From the NCBI RefSeq assembly GCF_019599185.1, contig NZ_JAIEUL010000010.1:1-64000 (forward strand): a stretch of DNA of 64,000 nucleotides. The letters run 5' to 3'. The notes under the pieces are model-generated. The model was not told the origin of the DNA, did no database searches, and saw nothing but the letters and a program-made list of their open reading frames with translations. Numbering within the stretch: position 1 is the stretch's first letter; each line of letters begins with the position of its first letter. Below are positions 15,882-24,756 of the stretch, piece by piece. The stretch comes from Cryobacterium inferilacus (lineage in GTDB: Bacteria; Actinomycetota; Actinomycetes; Actinomycetales; Microbacteriaceae). The position numbers were made by a program, and so were the translations under genes.

Positions 15882-16673
15882 CTAGCCGAGCAGGATGGCG
15901 TCCAGGTTGTCGACCTTCACGCTGCGGTAGTCGCGGTACTCGTCGGGTACCTCGATCACCGTGGTCCAGGGGATGAGGGGTTCGTTGCAGCCGTTCTGAC
16001 CGGCGGGCATGATGACCTCGCTCACGATCTCCAGGCTGCCGGTCGGCGCGTCGTGCAGGTATCGAGTGGGCCGGGACGCGCAGCCGGAGCCGAAGATCAC
16101 CAGGGTGAGCTCGTTCCGGCCCGGTCCGGCGAGGGCGTAGGAGTCGGGGAACCCGTCGCCGGGCGGATGGGGCGGCTGGGCCGCATCCGTGCTGACGATG
16201 GTGACGGGTGCGAGGTCGTCGTCTGCGAACCCCACCGTGAATTGCGCCCGGGGGAAGTAGCAGTCGTCGGGGGTGCCCGCCGCGGCGGCCGCCTCGGTGC
16301 AATCCGACTCGGCCGGCGGTATCGCGGTCACAACCGCCCGGTCCAGACGGATGCCGGTGGGCACGGGCATCGTGACCTCGAATGAACCGTCGTCTTCGAC
16401 GACCGCCGTGGCGGTACCCCGGATGGGGTCATCCGAGATGCTCGAGCGTATCTCGAGGGTCTGGGTGCTGCCGGGGTCCAGGGTGGTGCAGATGTCGCTG
16501 GGCTCGGCGGCCGGGCGGGAGACGGTGACATCCCCGCCCACAACGGCCCGCTCCGGGGTGACCACGATGCCGCAGCCGAACGGATCGGTGGACGCTCCCG
16601 GGGTCGCGCAGCCCGCCAGCAGCACGGCGCAGGCGACCTGCAGCGTCAGCGCACCGACCGTTGAGCGCCTCAC
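15882..16673 (-). CDS. Lipoprotein, last gene of the sigma-factor operon
   Basis: A 263-aa predicted lipoprotein: basic MRRS, hydrophobic core and lipobox LLAGC with the modified Cys at 22. The mature part is rich in Cys pairs and beta-strand-like Val/Thr stretches (VVTPERAVVGGDVTVSRP, LTLVIFGSGCASRPTRYLHDA). No known domain was recognised. The start codon GTG overlaps the stop of the preceding membrane-protein gene (GTGA). Because it is the third gene of an ECF sigma operon, it may take part in the envelope response, but this is inference. Confidence 0.82.
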   Translation of the reverse strand: MRRSTVGALTLQVACAVLLAGCATPGASTDPFGCGIVVTPERAVVGGDVTVSRPAAEPSDICTTLDPGSTQTLEIRSSISDDPIRGTATAVVEDDGSFEVTMPVPTGIRLDRAVVTAIPPAESDCTEAAAAAGTPDDCYFPRAQFTVGFADDDLAPVTIVSTDAAQPPHPPGDGFPDSYALAGPGRNELTLVIFGSGCASRPTRYLHDAPTGSLEIVSEVIMPAGQNGCNEPLIPWTTVIEVPDEYRDYRSVKVDNLDAILLG

Positions 16674-17266
16674 GGCAGCAGCCCGGCCGGATCGAAATAG
16701 CCGAGCACGGTGACGCCGTCGGACTGGTAGATGGGCACGCGGGCGGCACCCGTGGCTGGTTCCGCGGTGTCTTCTGTGGCGAAGTCACCGGTGGCTGAAT
16801 CGCTGTTGGCCTGGGCTGCCTGCCCGATCAGCATGTCGCTCCGGTAGGCGTACCCGGTTTCGCCGTTGAGCTCGAGCACGGGGATGAGCTCGTCTGAGGC
16901 GGCTTCGGTGACGCCGAGGTCGGAGTCCGTCGCGGCATCCAGGCTCTCGGCACTCTGGCCGTGGAGTGCATCGCCCGACTCGCTGCCGGACTCGTTGACG
17001 GCTTCGGGGCCGCTGGAGTTTTGGGCGACGACGGTGTCGCTCAGCCGGTCGTAGGCCACCACGGTGCCGGCCCCGATGCCGCCGGCGAAGAGCAGGGCTG
17101 CGGTCGCGGCCAGCGAGAACGCGGCACGGGAGAGGCGGGCGGTGCGCGGCCGCGGAGCCGCGGCCACGGTCCGCACGAGCAAGGCCCGGATGTCGGCGCT
17201 GCGGGTCGGGTCCATCGTGGGCCGGTCGGCGCGGTCGTGGCGGTCGTCGTGGCGGTCGGGGTTCAT
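16670..17266 (-). CDS. Single-pass membrane protein, candidate anti-sigma factor
   Basis: A 198-aa protein: a short His/Asp/Arg-rich cytoplasmic N-terminus with DPTRSADIRALLVRTVAAAP, one membrane helix (AAFSLAATAALLFAGGIGAGTVVAY, about 45-70) and an acidic Ser/Gly/Glu-rich outer part ending YQSDGVTVLGYFDPAGLLP. Single-pass proteins directly downstream of ECF sigma genes often act as anti-sigma factors, but no HxxxCxxC zinc anti-sigma motif is present, so that role is inferred from position. The start MNPDRHDD at 17266 overlaps the sigma stop as TGATG; an ATG four codons earlier is an alternative. Confidence 0.72.
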   Translation of the reverse strand: MNPDRHDDRHDRADRPTMDPTRSADIRALLVRTVAAAPRPRTARLSRAAFSLAATAALLFAGGIGAGTVVAYDRLSDTVVAQNSSGPEAVNESGSESGDALHGQSAESLDAATDSDLGVTEAASDELIPVLELNGETGYAYRSDMLIGQAAQANSDSATGDFATEDTAEPATGAARVPIYQSDGVTVLGYFDPAGLLP

Positions 17267-17856
17267 CACCGGCTCCACCCCTCTCTGGCGTCTGGTGTGC
17301 TCTGCAGCATCAGTTCGGCCATGCGGTTCTTCGCCCGGTACAGCCGGGATTTCACGGTTCCGATCGGAATCCGCAGGGCCAGGGCGGCCTCTGCGGTGGT
17401 CAGTTCCTCGAGTACGCAGAGGGTGAGGATGTCCTGGTCGCGGGCGCTCAGCTGCGCGAACACCTCGCGCACCCCTGGCGCGCTGCGGGCGCGGTCCAGG
17501 TCCGCACCGAGGTCGTCGGTGGGGTCGGGGTGCGAGCGCTCTGGCGAGAGCTTCGACAGGGCCAGACGGTAGCGCCGGGCGGATCGGGCCTGGTTGCGGC
17601 AGACGTTGTTGGTGGTCACCAGCAGCCAGCCGATCACCGACCCGTTCACCACCCGCACCCGGCGCCGGTGCCGCCAGAGCTCGAGGAACACGATCGCCGT
17701 GGCGTCTTCGGCGTCGTGCCGCGAGCCGAGCGCGCGCAGGGCGTGACCGAAGACCCGGTCACGATGCTCATCGAAGAGCTCCCCGAACGCCCCCGCATCC
17801 CCCTCGACGGCGCGTGCCCACACCTCGTACTCGTTGGTCCCCCGGGCAGCCGTCAT
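17266..17856 (-). CDS. ECF-type RNA polymerase sigma factor
   Basis: A 196-aa sigma-70 family member with region 2 (ALRALGSRHDAEDATAIVFLELWRHR; about 45-75) and region 4 (LSARDQDILTLCVLEELTTAEAALALRIPIGTVKSRLYRAKNRM; about 135-180). Region 3 is absent, as in ECF factors. It redirects RNA polymerase to a stress regulon, and the downstream membrane protein and lipoprotein probably belong to its operon. The start is uncertain: ATG at 17856 or GTG six codons earlier at 17874, neither with a good ribosome site; the mRNA may be nearly leaderless. Confidence 0.88.
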   Translation of the reverse strand: MTAARGTNEYEVWARAVEGDAGAFGELFDEHRDRVFGHALRALGSRHDAEDATAIVFLELWRHRRRVRVVNGSVIGWLLVTTNNVCRNQARSARRYRLALSKLSPERSHPDPTDDLGADLDRARSAPGVREVFAQLSARDQDILTLCVLEELTTAEAALALRIPIGTVKSRLYRAKNRMAELMLQSTPDAREGWSR

Positions 17857-17941
17857 ACCTAATAATGTCCACACTCACGGTTCGGTTCCATCCACGCCAC
17901 CGCGGTCGGCGGGCTGGCAGTGCGGGCCAGCCCCGTGCGGC

Positions 17942-18631
17942 TCAGCGGTCGGGGTGCACGATGCGGTCGGGGTCCCAGGGTTCGGCCCAGCCGAGCTCGT
18001 CGAACATGCGGGACAGCACGATCGCGGTGAACCCCCAGACCAGCCGGCCGCCGACGGTGAACGCCGGTGCCCGATAGTCGAGACCGGCAACGGTGTGCGC
18101 GGTGTTGGCCCGGTTGGCGGGGTCGAGGAGGTCGGCCACTGGCACTCGGAACACGTCCACGGTTTCGGCGTGGTCGATGGCGGCCACCTGGGACGGGCGG
18201 GTCCACCAGGCCGGAACCGGGGTGACGAGGTGGTTGCTCACCGGAACCGGCATGGCCGGCAGCGTGCCCAGGGGCTCGAGCCCGGCCGGGTCCAGGCCGG
18301 TCTCCTCCACGGCTTCCCGCAGGGCCGCGGCGATCGGGCCGGCATCGGATGCCTCCAGCCGGCCGCCGGGAAAGGCGATCTGACCGGGGTGGCTGCCGAG
18401 GGTCGCGGCTCGACGCAACAGGAGGACGTCCAGATCGCGCGGCACCGCCGGGGCAGCGGGTCCGCCCGCCAGGGCCGGGATGGCGTCGAGCGCCCCGAAC
18501 AGCACGAGCACCGCCGCGTGGCGGGCCGCTGCCGCCTGCGGCAGGTCGCGGCTGCGCCCGGTGCCCCAGTCCAGGCCGCGCGCGCAGAGCGCGGCCAGAT
18601 CGGCGCGGGCGTCATCCGAGTGGGCGGGCAT
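17942..18631 (-). CDS. Nudix hydrolase, CoA pyrophosphatase type
   Basis: A 229-aa Nudix protein. The Nudix box, IAFPGGRLEASDAGPIAAAL followed by REAVEETGLD (about 85-115), has the wider spacing with Asp in the first variable part seen in CoA/acyl-CoA diphosphatases (NUDT7/8, UPF0035). The preceding VLLLRRAATLGSHPGQIAFPGG also fits that subfamily. Predicted reaction: CoA to 4'-phosphopantetheine plus 3',5'-ADP. It stands alone, leftward, 85 bp before the sigma gene's start. Confidence 0.88.
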   Translation of the reverse strand: MPAHSDDARADLAALCARGLDWGTGRSRDLPQAAAARHAAVLVLFGALDAIPALAGGPAAPAVPRDLDVLLLRRAATLGSHPGQIAFPGGRLEASDAGPIAAALREAVEETGLDPAGLEPLGTLPAMPVPVSNHLVTPVPAWWTRPSQVAAIDHAETVDVFRVPVADLLDPANRANTAHTVAGLDYRAPAFTVGGRLVWGFTAIVLSRMFDELGWAEPWDPDRIVHPDR

Positions 18632-18686
18632 TCCCCCAGACTACGACGGCCAGACTACGACGGTGCTCGGCCGGCCACGCTTCCGG

Positions 18687-19220
18687 TCACTCCGCGATCC
18701 TTCCCAGGGCGCTCTCCACTGCCGCCTCCAGGTCGGTCAGGGTGATCTCATCCGATTCCACGGCGGACACCGCCTGCGCTCCGGGCAGCGCCGCCGCCAG
18801 AGCGGTGCGGGCAGCTGACGGCACCATGCCGATGAACGCCGCCGATCCGTCAGCCAGCGCCTGTCCGACCTCGACCCGCAGGGCATGTCGCAGCCGATGC
18901 CCGCTGAACACATCCACCACGCTGCCGCCCACCGAACCGACCACGACGGTACCCAGCATCACCGGATCGAACAGTCCGACCAGAACCCCGACGCCGGCGC
19001 CCCAGCCGTGGCCGACGTGCCCGTGATCGTCGCTGGTCTCCTCCAGCCTGGCCGCTCCCCCTACGCTCCTGACCACCAGGATCATGCCTCTGGTGGACAG
19101 CTGCCGGCTGCGCACCAGCTCGGTGACGGCGTCGAAATCCCGCCGGGCCCTGCCAGGGTCGGCGTAGCCGGCCACCACCAACGCCATCGTGTCATCGCGC
19201 GTCGGAATGTCATCGCGCAT
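18687..19220 (-). CDS. DUF1269-like membrane-associated protein
   Basis: A 177-aa protein. It has an N-terminal ferredoxin-like part (MALVVAGYADPGRARRDFDAVTELV), a Gly-rich hydrophobic centre (GHGWGAGVGVLVGLFDPVMLGTVVVGSVGG, about 85-115) and a C-terminal part with DGSAAFIGMVPSAARTALAAALPGA. The Gly-zipper centre and the following G-S-A-A motif match DUF1269-type proteins of unknown role. The start at 19220 is chosen on length; another ATG 11 codons later is possible. It is divergent from the GH15 gene. Confidence 0.7.
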   Translation of the reverse strand: MRDDIPTRDDTMALVVAGYADPGRARRDFDAVTELVRSRQLSTRGMILVVRSVGGAARLEETSDDHGHVGHGWGAGVGVLVGLFDPVMLGTVVVGSVGGSVVDVFSGHRLRHALRVEVGQALADGSAAFIGMVPSAARTALAAALPGAQAVSAVESDEITLTDLEAAVESALGRIAE

Positions 19221-19391
19221 CTCCTGGCCCTCCCCGCTCTCGGCGGAACCGATCCCACCTGCACCATAGCCCCGGAGCACGGCTTCGGGCGCTGCCGCCG
19301 CTGGGGTGCGTTGACAGTGCGACGACCGGGGACGACTCTGGACTCATCCGCCCGGCCAGACGCACCGCCAGACACCGGAAGGCCACCCGAC

Positions 19392-21254
19392 ATGAGGTTT
19401 CCACCGATCGCCGACTACGCGTTCCTCTCCGATTGCGAGGTGAACGCCCTGATCGCCCCGGATGGCGCGGTGGAGTGGATGTGCCTGCCCCGGCCGGACA
19501 GCCCCAGCGTCTTCGCGGCGCTACTGGACCGCACCGCCGGCCTGTTCGGCTTCTCCCCCACCAACACCGAGGTGCCCGAACAGCGCCGGTACCGACCGGG
19601 GACCATGGTGCTCGAGACCACCTGGCACACTCCCACCGGTTGGCTGACCGTGACGGATGCGCTGGTGATGGGTCCGCTGGCCGAGCACCGCCGCGAGGGC
19701 TACCGGCGCTCACCCGGCAGCGCGATCTCACAGCGCACGCTCCTGCGCATCGCCACCTGCTTCGACGGCCGGGTCGAGCTGCAGGTGAATTGCTTCCCGC
19801 TGTTCGACTACGCCAGGGACCAGGCCGTCTGGCACTTCGACGGCCCGGGGTACACCAGGGCCACGGTCGCCGCCGACGATGTGGTGCTCGTGCTCGGCGG
19901 CACCGTGCCGCTGGGGGTCGTGGGCGGGCGCTGCACCGGGCGCACCACTCTCGAAACCGGCGAGTCCGCGTTCGTGGCCCTGGGCTGGGACGGCAGCGTG
20001 CCGCACGACCTCGCCGAGGCAACCCGCCAGCTCGAGCAGACCGAGAAATACTGGCGCAATTGGTTGAGCATGGCCACCTTTCCCGACCATCGGTTCCGCC
20101 CGTATATCGAGCGCAGCGCCCTGGCTCTCAAGGGGCTGAGCTACGCACCGACGGGTGCCATCATGGCCGCGGCGACCACCTCGCTGCCGGAGACACCTGG
20201 CGGCGAACGGAACTGGGACTACCGCTTCACCTGGATTCGGGATACCGCCTTCATGTTGCGCGCGCTGCACGGGCTCGGCTTCGACGGGGAGGCCTACGAC
20301 TACTTCGCGTTCATCGTCGACGCCGTCGGCGCCTCCCCGCCGAACACCGCCGGAGGACTGCAGATCATGTACGGGATCGGCGGTGAACAGGACCTCACCG
20401 AACACATCCTCGACCACCTGTCCGGCTACCGCGATTCCCGGCCCGTGCGCATCGGCAATGGGGCCTTCGACCAGCACCAGCACGATGTCTGGGGCATGTT
20501 GCTCGACTCGGTCGCTGAGCACCTCCGCGGCGGCGGGCAGATCGGCCCCGCGGCGTGGGAACGGCTCTGCGTGCTGGTGGATACCGCGATAGCGCGCAGT
20601 GCGGAACCGGATCAGGGTATCTGGGAGATGCGCGGGGCACCGCGGCATTTCGTCGCGTCGAAGGTGCTGTGCTGGGTCGCGGCCGACCGTGGCGCCCGAA
20701 TCGCGGACAGTCGCGGCGATTCCCGCCGGGCTGAGTCGTGGCGGGCTTCCGCCGATCGAATTAAGGCGGATGTCTGTGACCGGGGCGTGAGTGACCGCGG
20801 TGTGTTCACCCAGCACTACGACACCACCGACCTCGATGCCTCGCTGCTGTTGCTGCCGATCATGGGGTTCCTGCCGCCGGATGACGACCGGGTGCGGGCG
20901 ACCGTACTCGCGATCAACAAGGAGCTGACCGAGCACGGCCTCGTGCTGCGCTACCGGGTGGACCGCACCGAGGACGGCCTCACCGGCGAGGAGGGCACCT
21001 TCAGCATCTGCTCGTTCTGGCTGGTGTCGGCTCTGGTCATGATCGGTGAACACGAAGCGGCAGCGGCCCTGTTCCTCAAGTTGCTCTCGTTCGCCGGGCC
21101 CCTGCTGCTCTACGCGGAGGAGATCGACGCGACCACCGGGCAACACCTGGGCAATTTTCCGCAGGCGTTCACCCACCTGGCGCTGATCGACGCCGCCACC
21201 CGGCTCATCACGGCGGAACAGCGGGCGGAGGAGACCGCGCGCGGGCGCGCCTGA
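19392..21254 (+). CDS. Glycoside hydrolase family 15 protein (glucoamylase/trehalase-like)
   Basis: A 620-aa GH15 enzyme with an N-terminal beta-sandwich (about 1-220; IADYAFLSDCEVNALIAPDGAVEWMCLPRPDSPSVFAALLD) and an (alpha/alpha)6 barrel. The barrel shows ERNWDYRFTWIRDTAFMLRAL, QGIWEMRG (likely general acid Glu), GEEGTFSICSFWLVSALVM (likely base Glu) and LGNFPQAFTHLALIDAA. Actinobacterial members of this subgroup include trehalases, so trehalose is as likely a substrate as maltodextrin. No signal peptide is visible, hence it is cytoplasmic. It converges on pgi. Breakdown of trehalose or glycogen feeding glucose 6-phosphate isomerase would be coherent, but that is inference. Confidence 0.9.
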   Translation: MRFPPIADYAFLSDCEVNALIAPDGAVEWMCLPRPDSPSVFAALLDRTAGLFGFSPTNTEVPEQRRYRPGTMVLETTWHTPTGWLTVTDALVMGPLAEHRREGYRRSPGSAISQRTLLRIATCFDGRVELQVNCFPLFDYARDQAVWHFDGPGYTRATVAADDVVLVLGGTVPLGVVGGRCTGRTTLETGESAFVALGWDGSVPHDLAEATRQLEQTEKYWRNWLSMATFPDHRFRPYIERSALALKGLSYAPTGAIMAAATTSLPETPGGERNWDYRFTWIRDTAFMLRALHGLGFDGEAYDYFAFIVDAVGASPPNTAGGLQIMYGIGGEQDLTEHILDHLSGYRDSRPVRIGNGAFDQHQHDVWGMLLDSVAEHLRGGGQIGPAAWERLCVLVDTAIARSAEPDQGIWEMRGAPRHFVASKVLCWVAADRGARIADSRGDSRRAESWRASADRIKADVCDRGVSDRGVFTQHYDTTDLDASLLLLPIMGFLPPDDDRVRATVLAINKELTEHGLVLRYRVDRTEDGLTGEEGTFSICSFWLVSALVMIGEHEAAAALFLKLLSFAGPLLLYAEEIDATTGQHLGNFPQAFTHLALIDAATRLITAEQRAEETARGRA

Positions 21255-21269
21255 CGGCGCGCCCGCGCG
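21238..21269. terminator. GC-rich hairpin shared by the convergent GH15 and pgi genes
   Basis: CGCGCGGGCGCGCC (21238-21251) pairs perfectly with GGCGCGCCCGCGCG (21256-21269) around a TGAC loop. The GH15 stop codon TGA is inside the loop, so the left arm encodes the last residues of that enzyme. With a 14-bp G+C stem between convergent genes it probably acts as a bidirectional terminator, although no T tract follows. Confidence 0.6.
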
Positions 21270-21294
21270 AGCGAACCGGGCGGGAGTCGCTCGG

Positions 21295-23022
21295 TTAGTG
21301 ACGCAGCTGCAGGTACTTCGCGATCAGCGCCTTGGTGGAGGAGTCCTGCGCCGCCAGCACGGCGCTGTCACCCTGCACGGCCGGGGTGACCTGCAGCGCC
21401 AGCTGCTTGCCGAGTTCGACACCCCACTGGTCGAACGAGTCGATGCCCCAGACGGTGCCCTCCACGAACACGATGTGCTCGTACAGCGCGATGAGCTGAC
21501 CGACCACACTCGGGGTGAGGGCGGAAGCCAGGATCGACGTCGTCGGCCGGTTGCCGCTGAAGACCTTGGCGGGAACGATGGCCTCCGCGACGCCGTCCGC
21601 GCGCACCTCTTCTGCGGTCTTGCCGAATGCCAGTGCCTTGGTCTGGGCGAAGAAGTTGGCCATGAACAGGGTGTGCACGTCCTGCCCCGGCTCGACCCCT
21701 GCGCCGTCGCCGGTCTCGTCCTTCAACGGATGCGCGGGGTTGGCCACGGCGATGAAGTCGGCCGGAACAAGGCGGGTGCCCTGGTGGATGAGCTGGTAGA
21801 ACGCGTGCTGCCCGTTGGTGCCGGGTTCGCCCCAGAAGACCTCGCCGGTGTCGGTCGTGACCGGGCTGCCGTCCCAGCGCACGCTCTTACCGTTGGACTC
21901 CATCGTCAGCTGCTGCAGGTACGCCGGGAAGCGGTGCAGGTACTGCGCGTACGGAAGCACGGCGTGGCTCTGCGCGCCCAGGAAGTTGGTGTACCAGACG
22001 TTGAGCAGGCCCATCAGCACGGGCACGTTCTGCTCCAGCGGCGCGGTGCGCATGTGCTCGTCGATGGCGTGGAAACCGGCGAGGAACTCGCGCCAGTTGT
22101 CTGGGCCGATGGCGATGACCACCGAGGTGCCGATCGCCGAGTCGACCGAGTAACGCCCGCCGACCCAGTCCCAGAAGCCGAACGCGTTCTCGGGGTCGAT
22201 GCCGAAGGCCTTGACCTTGTCCAGGGCCGTGGACACGGCGACGAAGTGCTTGGCGACGGCATTCGTGCGCGCCGCATCCGTCTCGTCGATGGCGCCGGTC
22301 GCGGCCAGCTCGGCCCACAGCCACTCGCGGGCCAGGCGGGCGTTGGTGAGGGTCTCGAGGGTGCCGAAGGTCTTGGAGGCGACGATGAACAGCGTCGTCT
22401 CCGGGTCGAGGCCCGCGGTCTTCTCGTAGACGTCGGTGGGATCGATGTTCGAGACGAACCGCACCTCCAGGCCGGCCTTCACATACGGCTTCAGGGCCTC
22501 GTAGACCATCACCGGGCCGAGGTCGGAGCCGCCGATGCCGATGTTGACCACCGTGCTGATCGGCTTGCCGGTCACGCCGGTCCACTCACCGGAGCGCACC
22601 TTGTCGGCGAACGCGTAGACCTTGTCGAGCGTGGCGTGCACGTCGGCGTCGACGTCCTGACCGTCGACGATGAAGCCGGCCGGGGGCACCAGGCCGGCGG
22701 CGCCCTGGGGGCGGCGGAGAGCGGTGTGCAGCACCGCGCGGTCCTCTGTGGCGTTGATGTGCTCGCCGGTGATCATCGCCTGGTAGCGCCCCGGCACGTC
22801 GACGTCGCGGGCGAGCTCCACGAGGTGGCCGAGGATCTCCTCGGTGATCAGGCCCTTCGACAGGTCGACTGTGAGGTCGGCCGCCTGGAAGGTGTAACGG
22901 TCTGCACGATCGGCATCGGCGTCGAACCACCCGCGCAGGTCGGGCGTGAAGCCGTCGGCGATGCCGGCGAGCTGCGTCCACGCAGCGGTGGAAGTGGGAT
23001 CAACGGGGGTAGATTCGGCCAC
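21295..23022 (-). CDS. pgi: Glucose-6-phosphate isomerase
   Basis: A 575-aa enzyme interconverting glucose 6-phosphate and fructose 6-phosphate. Signatures are [67 protein letters not shown] (with the catalytic Lys/Glu surroundings) and [12 protein letters not shown] near the C-terminus. I chose the GTG at 23022 because AGGAGG lies a few bases upstream; an ATG six codons earlier lacks a ribosome site. The product is full length for the family. It is convergent with the GH15 gene and divergent from the SixA-like phosphatase gene. Confidence 0.95.
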   Translation of the reverse strand: MAESTPVDPTSTAAWTQLAGIADGFTPDLRGWFDADADRADRYTFQAADLTVDLSKGLITEEILGHLVELARDVDVPGRYQAMITGEHINATEDRAVLHTALRRPQGAAGLVPPAGFIVDGQDVDADVHATLDKVYAFADKVRSGEWTGVTGKPISTVVNIGIGGSDLGPVMVYEALKPYVKAGLEVRFVSNIDPTDVYEKTAGLDPETTLFIVASKTFGTLETLTNARLAREWLWAELAATGAIDETDAARTNAVAKHFVAVSTALDKVKAFGIDPENAFGFWDWVGGRYSVDSAIGTSVVIAIGPDNWREFLAGFHAIDEHMRTAPLEQNVPVLMGLLNVWYTNFLGAQSHAVLPYAQYLHRFPAYLQQLTMESNGKSVRWDGSPVTTDTGEVFWGEPGTNGQHAFYQLIHQGTRLVPADFIAVANPAHPLKDETGDGAGVEPGQDVHTLFMANFFAQTKALAFGKTAEEVRADGVAEAIVPAKVFSGNRPTTSILASALTPSVVGQLIALYEHIVFVEGTVWGIDSFDQWGVELGKQLALQVTPAVQGDSAVLAAQDSSTKALIAKYLQLRH

Positions 23023-23195
23023 GAGGCCCTCCTGAATCATCGGAATACGGTCCACGGCTCCCGCAACGCTGCGAGGCGGTCCGAGTGCAAGCCTATGGCC
23101 GGGCCGCCCCTCCTCGCACATCTTTGACCCCGCGCGTCCGAGTGCGTCGGGCGCCGGCCGGCCAGACGGGTGCACGGCGGGTGCAGACTGGTGCA

Positions 23196-23699
23196 ATGAC
23201 CCCACCCACGCAGCGCACCCTGATCTTGCTTCGGCACGCCAAGTCCGACTGGTCGGGCGGCGAAGCCGACATCGATCGCACCCTCAATCCCCGCGGGCAG
23301 AGCCAGGCACCGGATGCCGGGAGTTGGTTGGCCGAGAACTACCCCGCCATCGACCTGGCCATCGTCTCCCCCGCTACCCGGGCCAGGGCCACCTGGGCGC
23401 TGGCCTCGGCGGAGTTCATCGATGGGCCGGAGGCGCGGATCGATGACCGGGCGTATGCGGCATCCGTGAATGATCTGCTCGACATCGTGCACGAACTGCC
23501 CGACGAGCTGCAGAATGTGATTCTCGTGGCCCACAACCCCGGGCTCGAGGAACTCGTCGCCGTGCTCACCGGCGAGGACATCACACTGTCGACGTCCTCC
23601 CTGGCCGTGCTGGGCCTGCCGGGCAGCTGGGCAGAGCTCGATACCGCCACGGCCGTGCTCGTGACCAGCGGCCGAGCCGGCCAGGCCGGCCTGGAGTAG
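23196..23699 (+). CDS. SixA-like histidine phosphatase
   Basis: A 167-aa member of the histidine phosphatase superfamily. The catalytic motif [12 protein letters not shown] lies at about residue 11, and the second His is in [19 protein letters not shown]. The length and the RHAKS-NPRG-SPATRA pattern match SixA, which removes phosphate from phosphohistidine in signalling phosphotransfer domains; other substrates are possible. The start is the ATG next to TPPTQRT; no clear ribosome site is visible. Confidence 0.87.
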   Translation: MTPPTQRTLILLRHAKSDWSGGEADIDRTLNPRGQSQAPDAGSWLAENYPAIDLAIVSPATRARATWALASAEFIDGPEARIDDRAYAASVNDLLDIVHELPDELQNVILVAHNPGLEELVAVLTGEDITLSTSSLAVLGLPGSWAELDTATAVLVTSGRAGQAGLE

Positions 23700-23708
23700 G
23701 CACGAGCG

Positions 23709-24650
23709 TCAGCGGGCCCCTGCGACCTCCGCTGTCACCGGCAGCCGGCGCACACTCGCGAACCGCCGCTGGCCGCCATCGATGGGATCGGTGAAGGCCA
23801 GTTCGCTGGCCAGCAGCTGCAGCGGCCGTCGAAAATCGTGCACGTCGACATCCTGCAGCACGGGGTAGAGCGGGTCATCGATGATCGGGATGCCCAGCCC
23901 GAGCATGTGCAGGCGCAGCTGGTGGGTACGCCCGGTGCGCGGTGTCAGCCGGTACCGGCCCGTGTTCTCGTGCGCGCCCTCCAGTTCGATCACCGACTCG
24001 GCGTTGACGGGGGCGCCGGGCACGACCTCGCCCTGCCACTGGCCTGGCCGGGTGCGGAGGTGGTTCCGCACGGTGACAGGCAGGCGCAGGTTCGCGCGAA
24101 GCGGCGCCAACGCCCGGTACACCTTGGTCACCTCACCGCGTTGGAAGAGGGTCTGGTAGTCCCCGCGCCAGCGGCGTTCGGTGGCCAGCACCAGCAGTCC
24201 GCTGGTCACCCGGTCCAGGCGGTGCAACGGGGAGAGCTCGGGTAATCCCAGCTGGGCGCGCAGCCGCACCACGACGCTCTGCACGACGTGCCGGCCGCGC
24301 GGGATGCTGGAGAGGAACGGTGGCTTGTCGATGACCACGATCCGCTCGTCCCGGTAGACCAGGTGCAGCGGGCCGGGCACCACTGGTTCGTCGGCCAGGT
24401 CGCGGTGGAACCAGACAAAGGTCGTGGGCAGGTACGGGTCTGCCGCGGTGACCGGCGCACCGTTCTGGTAGACGAACCGCCCGCCGGCCAGGAACTCGGC
24501 AACGTGCACCCGCTCGGCCAGCCGGTGGTGCAGCCAGGCGGCCATGCTCGGCCAGGTGGGTTGGGGAACGCCGGGCCGGTCGCGCTCCGCGGTGCACAGC
24601 CACGCGGCGTCGAGCCCGTGTCGTGGCGGCAGAGGCGAACGTGGGGGCAT
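23709..24650 (-). CDS. RluA-family pseudouridine synthase
   Basis: A 313-aa RNA-modifying enzyme. The RluA catalytic motif is LSPLHRLDRVTSGLLVLA (Asp in HRLDR, about residue 155), preceded by IVVIDKPPFLSS and followed by KVYRAL and TGRTHQLRLHMLGLGIPIIDDPLYP. It turns uridine into pseudouridine in 23S rRNA or tRNA; the site cannot be told. An N-terminal region of about 85 residues before the catalytic part is longer than a plain S4 domain and lacks a clear S4 signature. The start was chosen at MPPRSP; an ATG seven codons upstream is an alternative. Confidence 0.9.
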   Translation of the reverse strand: MPPRSPLPPRHGLDAAWLCTAERDRPGVPQPTWPSMAAWLHHRLAERVHVAEFLAGGRFVYQNGAPVTAADPYLPTTFVWFHRDLADEPVVPGPLHLVYRDERIVVIDKPPFLSSIPRGRHVVQSVVVRLRAQLGLPELSPLHRLDRVTSGLLVLATERRWRGDYQTLFQRGEVTKVYRALAPLRANLRLPVTVRNHLRTRPGQWQGEVVPGAPVNAESVIELEGAHENTGRYRLTPRTGRTHQLRLHMLGLGIPIIDDPLYPVLQDVDVHDFRRPLQLLASELAFTDPIDGGQRRFASVRRLPVTAEVAGAR

Positions 24651-24756
24651 CCCCCGATCGTACGGGCTCATGAGACTGACCTCATCTGAAGAGGGTGATG
24701 CCGCTCGTCGGGCGGGCAGGCTACCGTGCCCCCGGAGAGAGCCAGGAGGGCCCACC

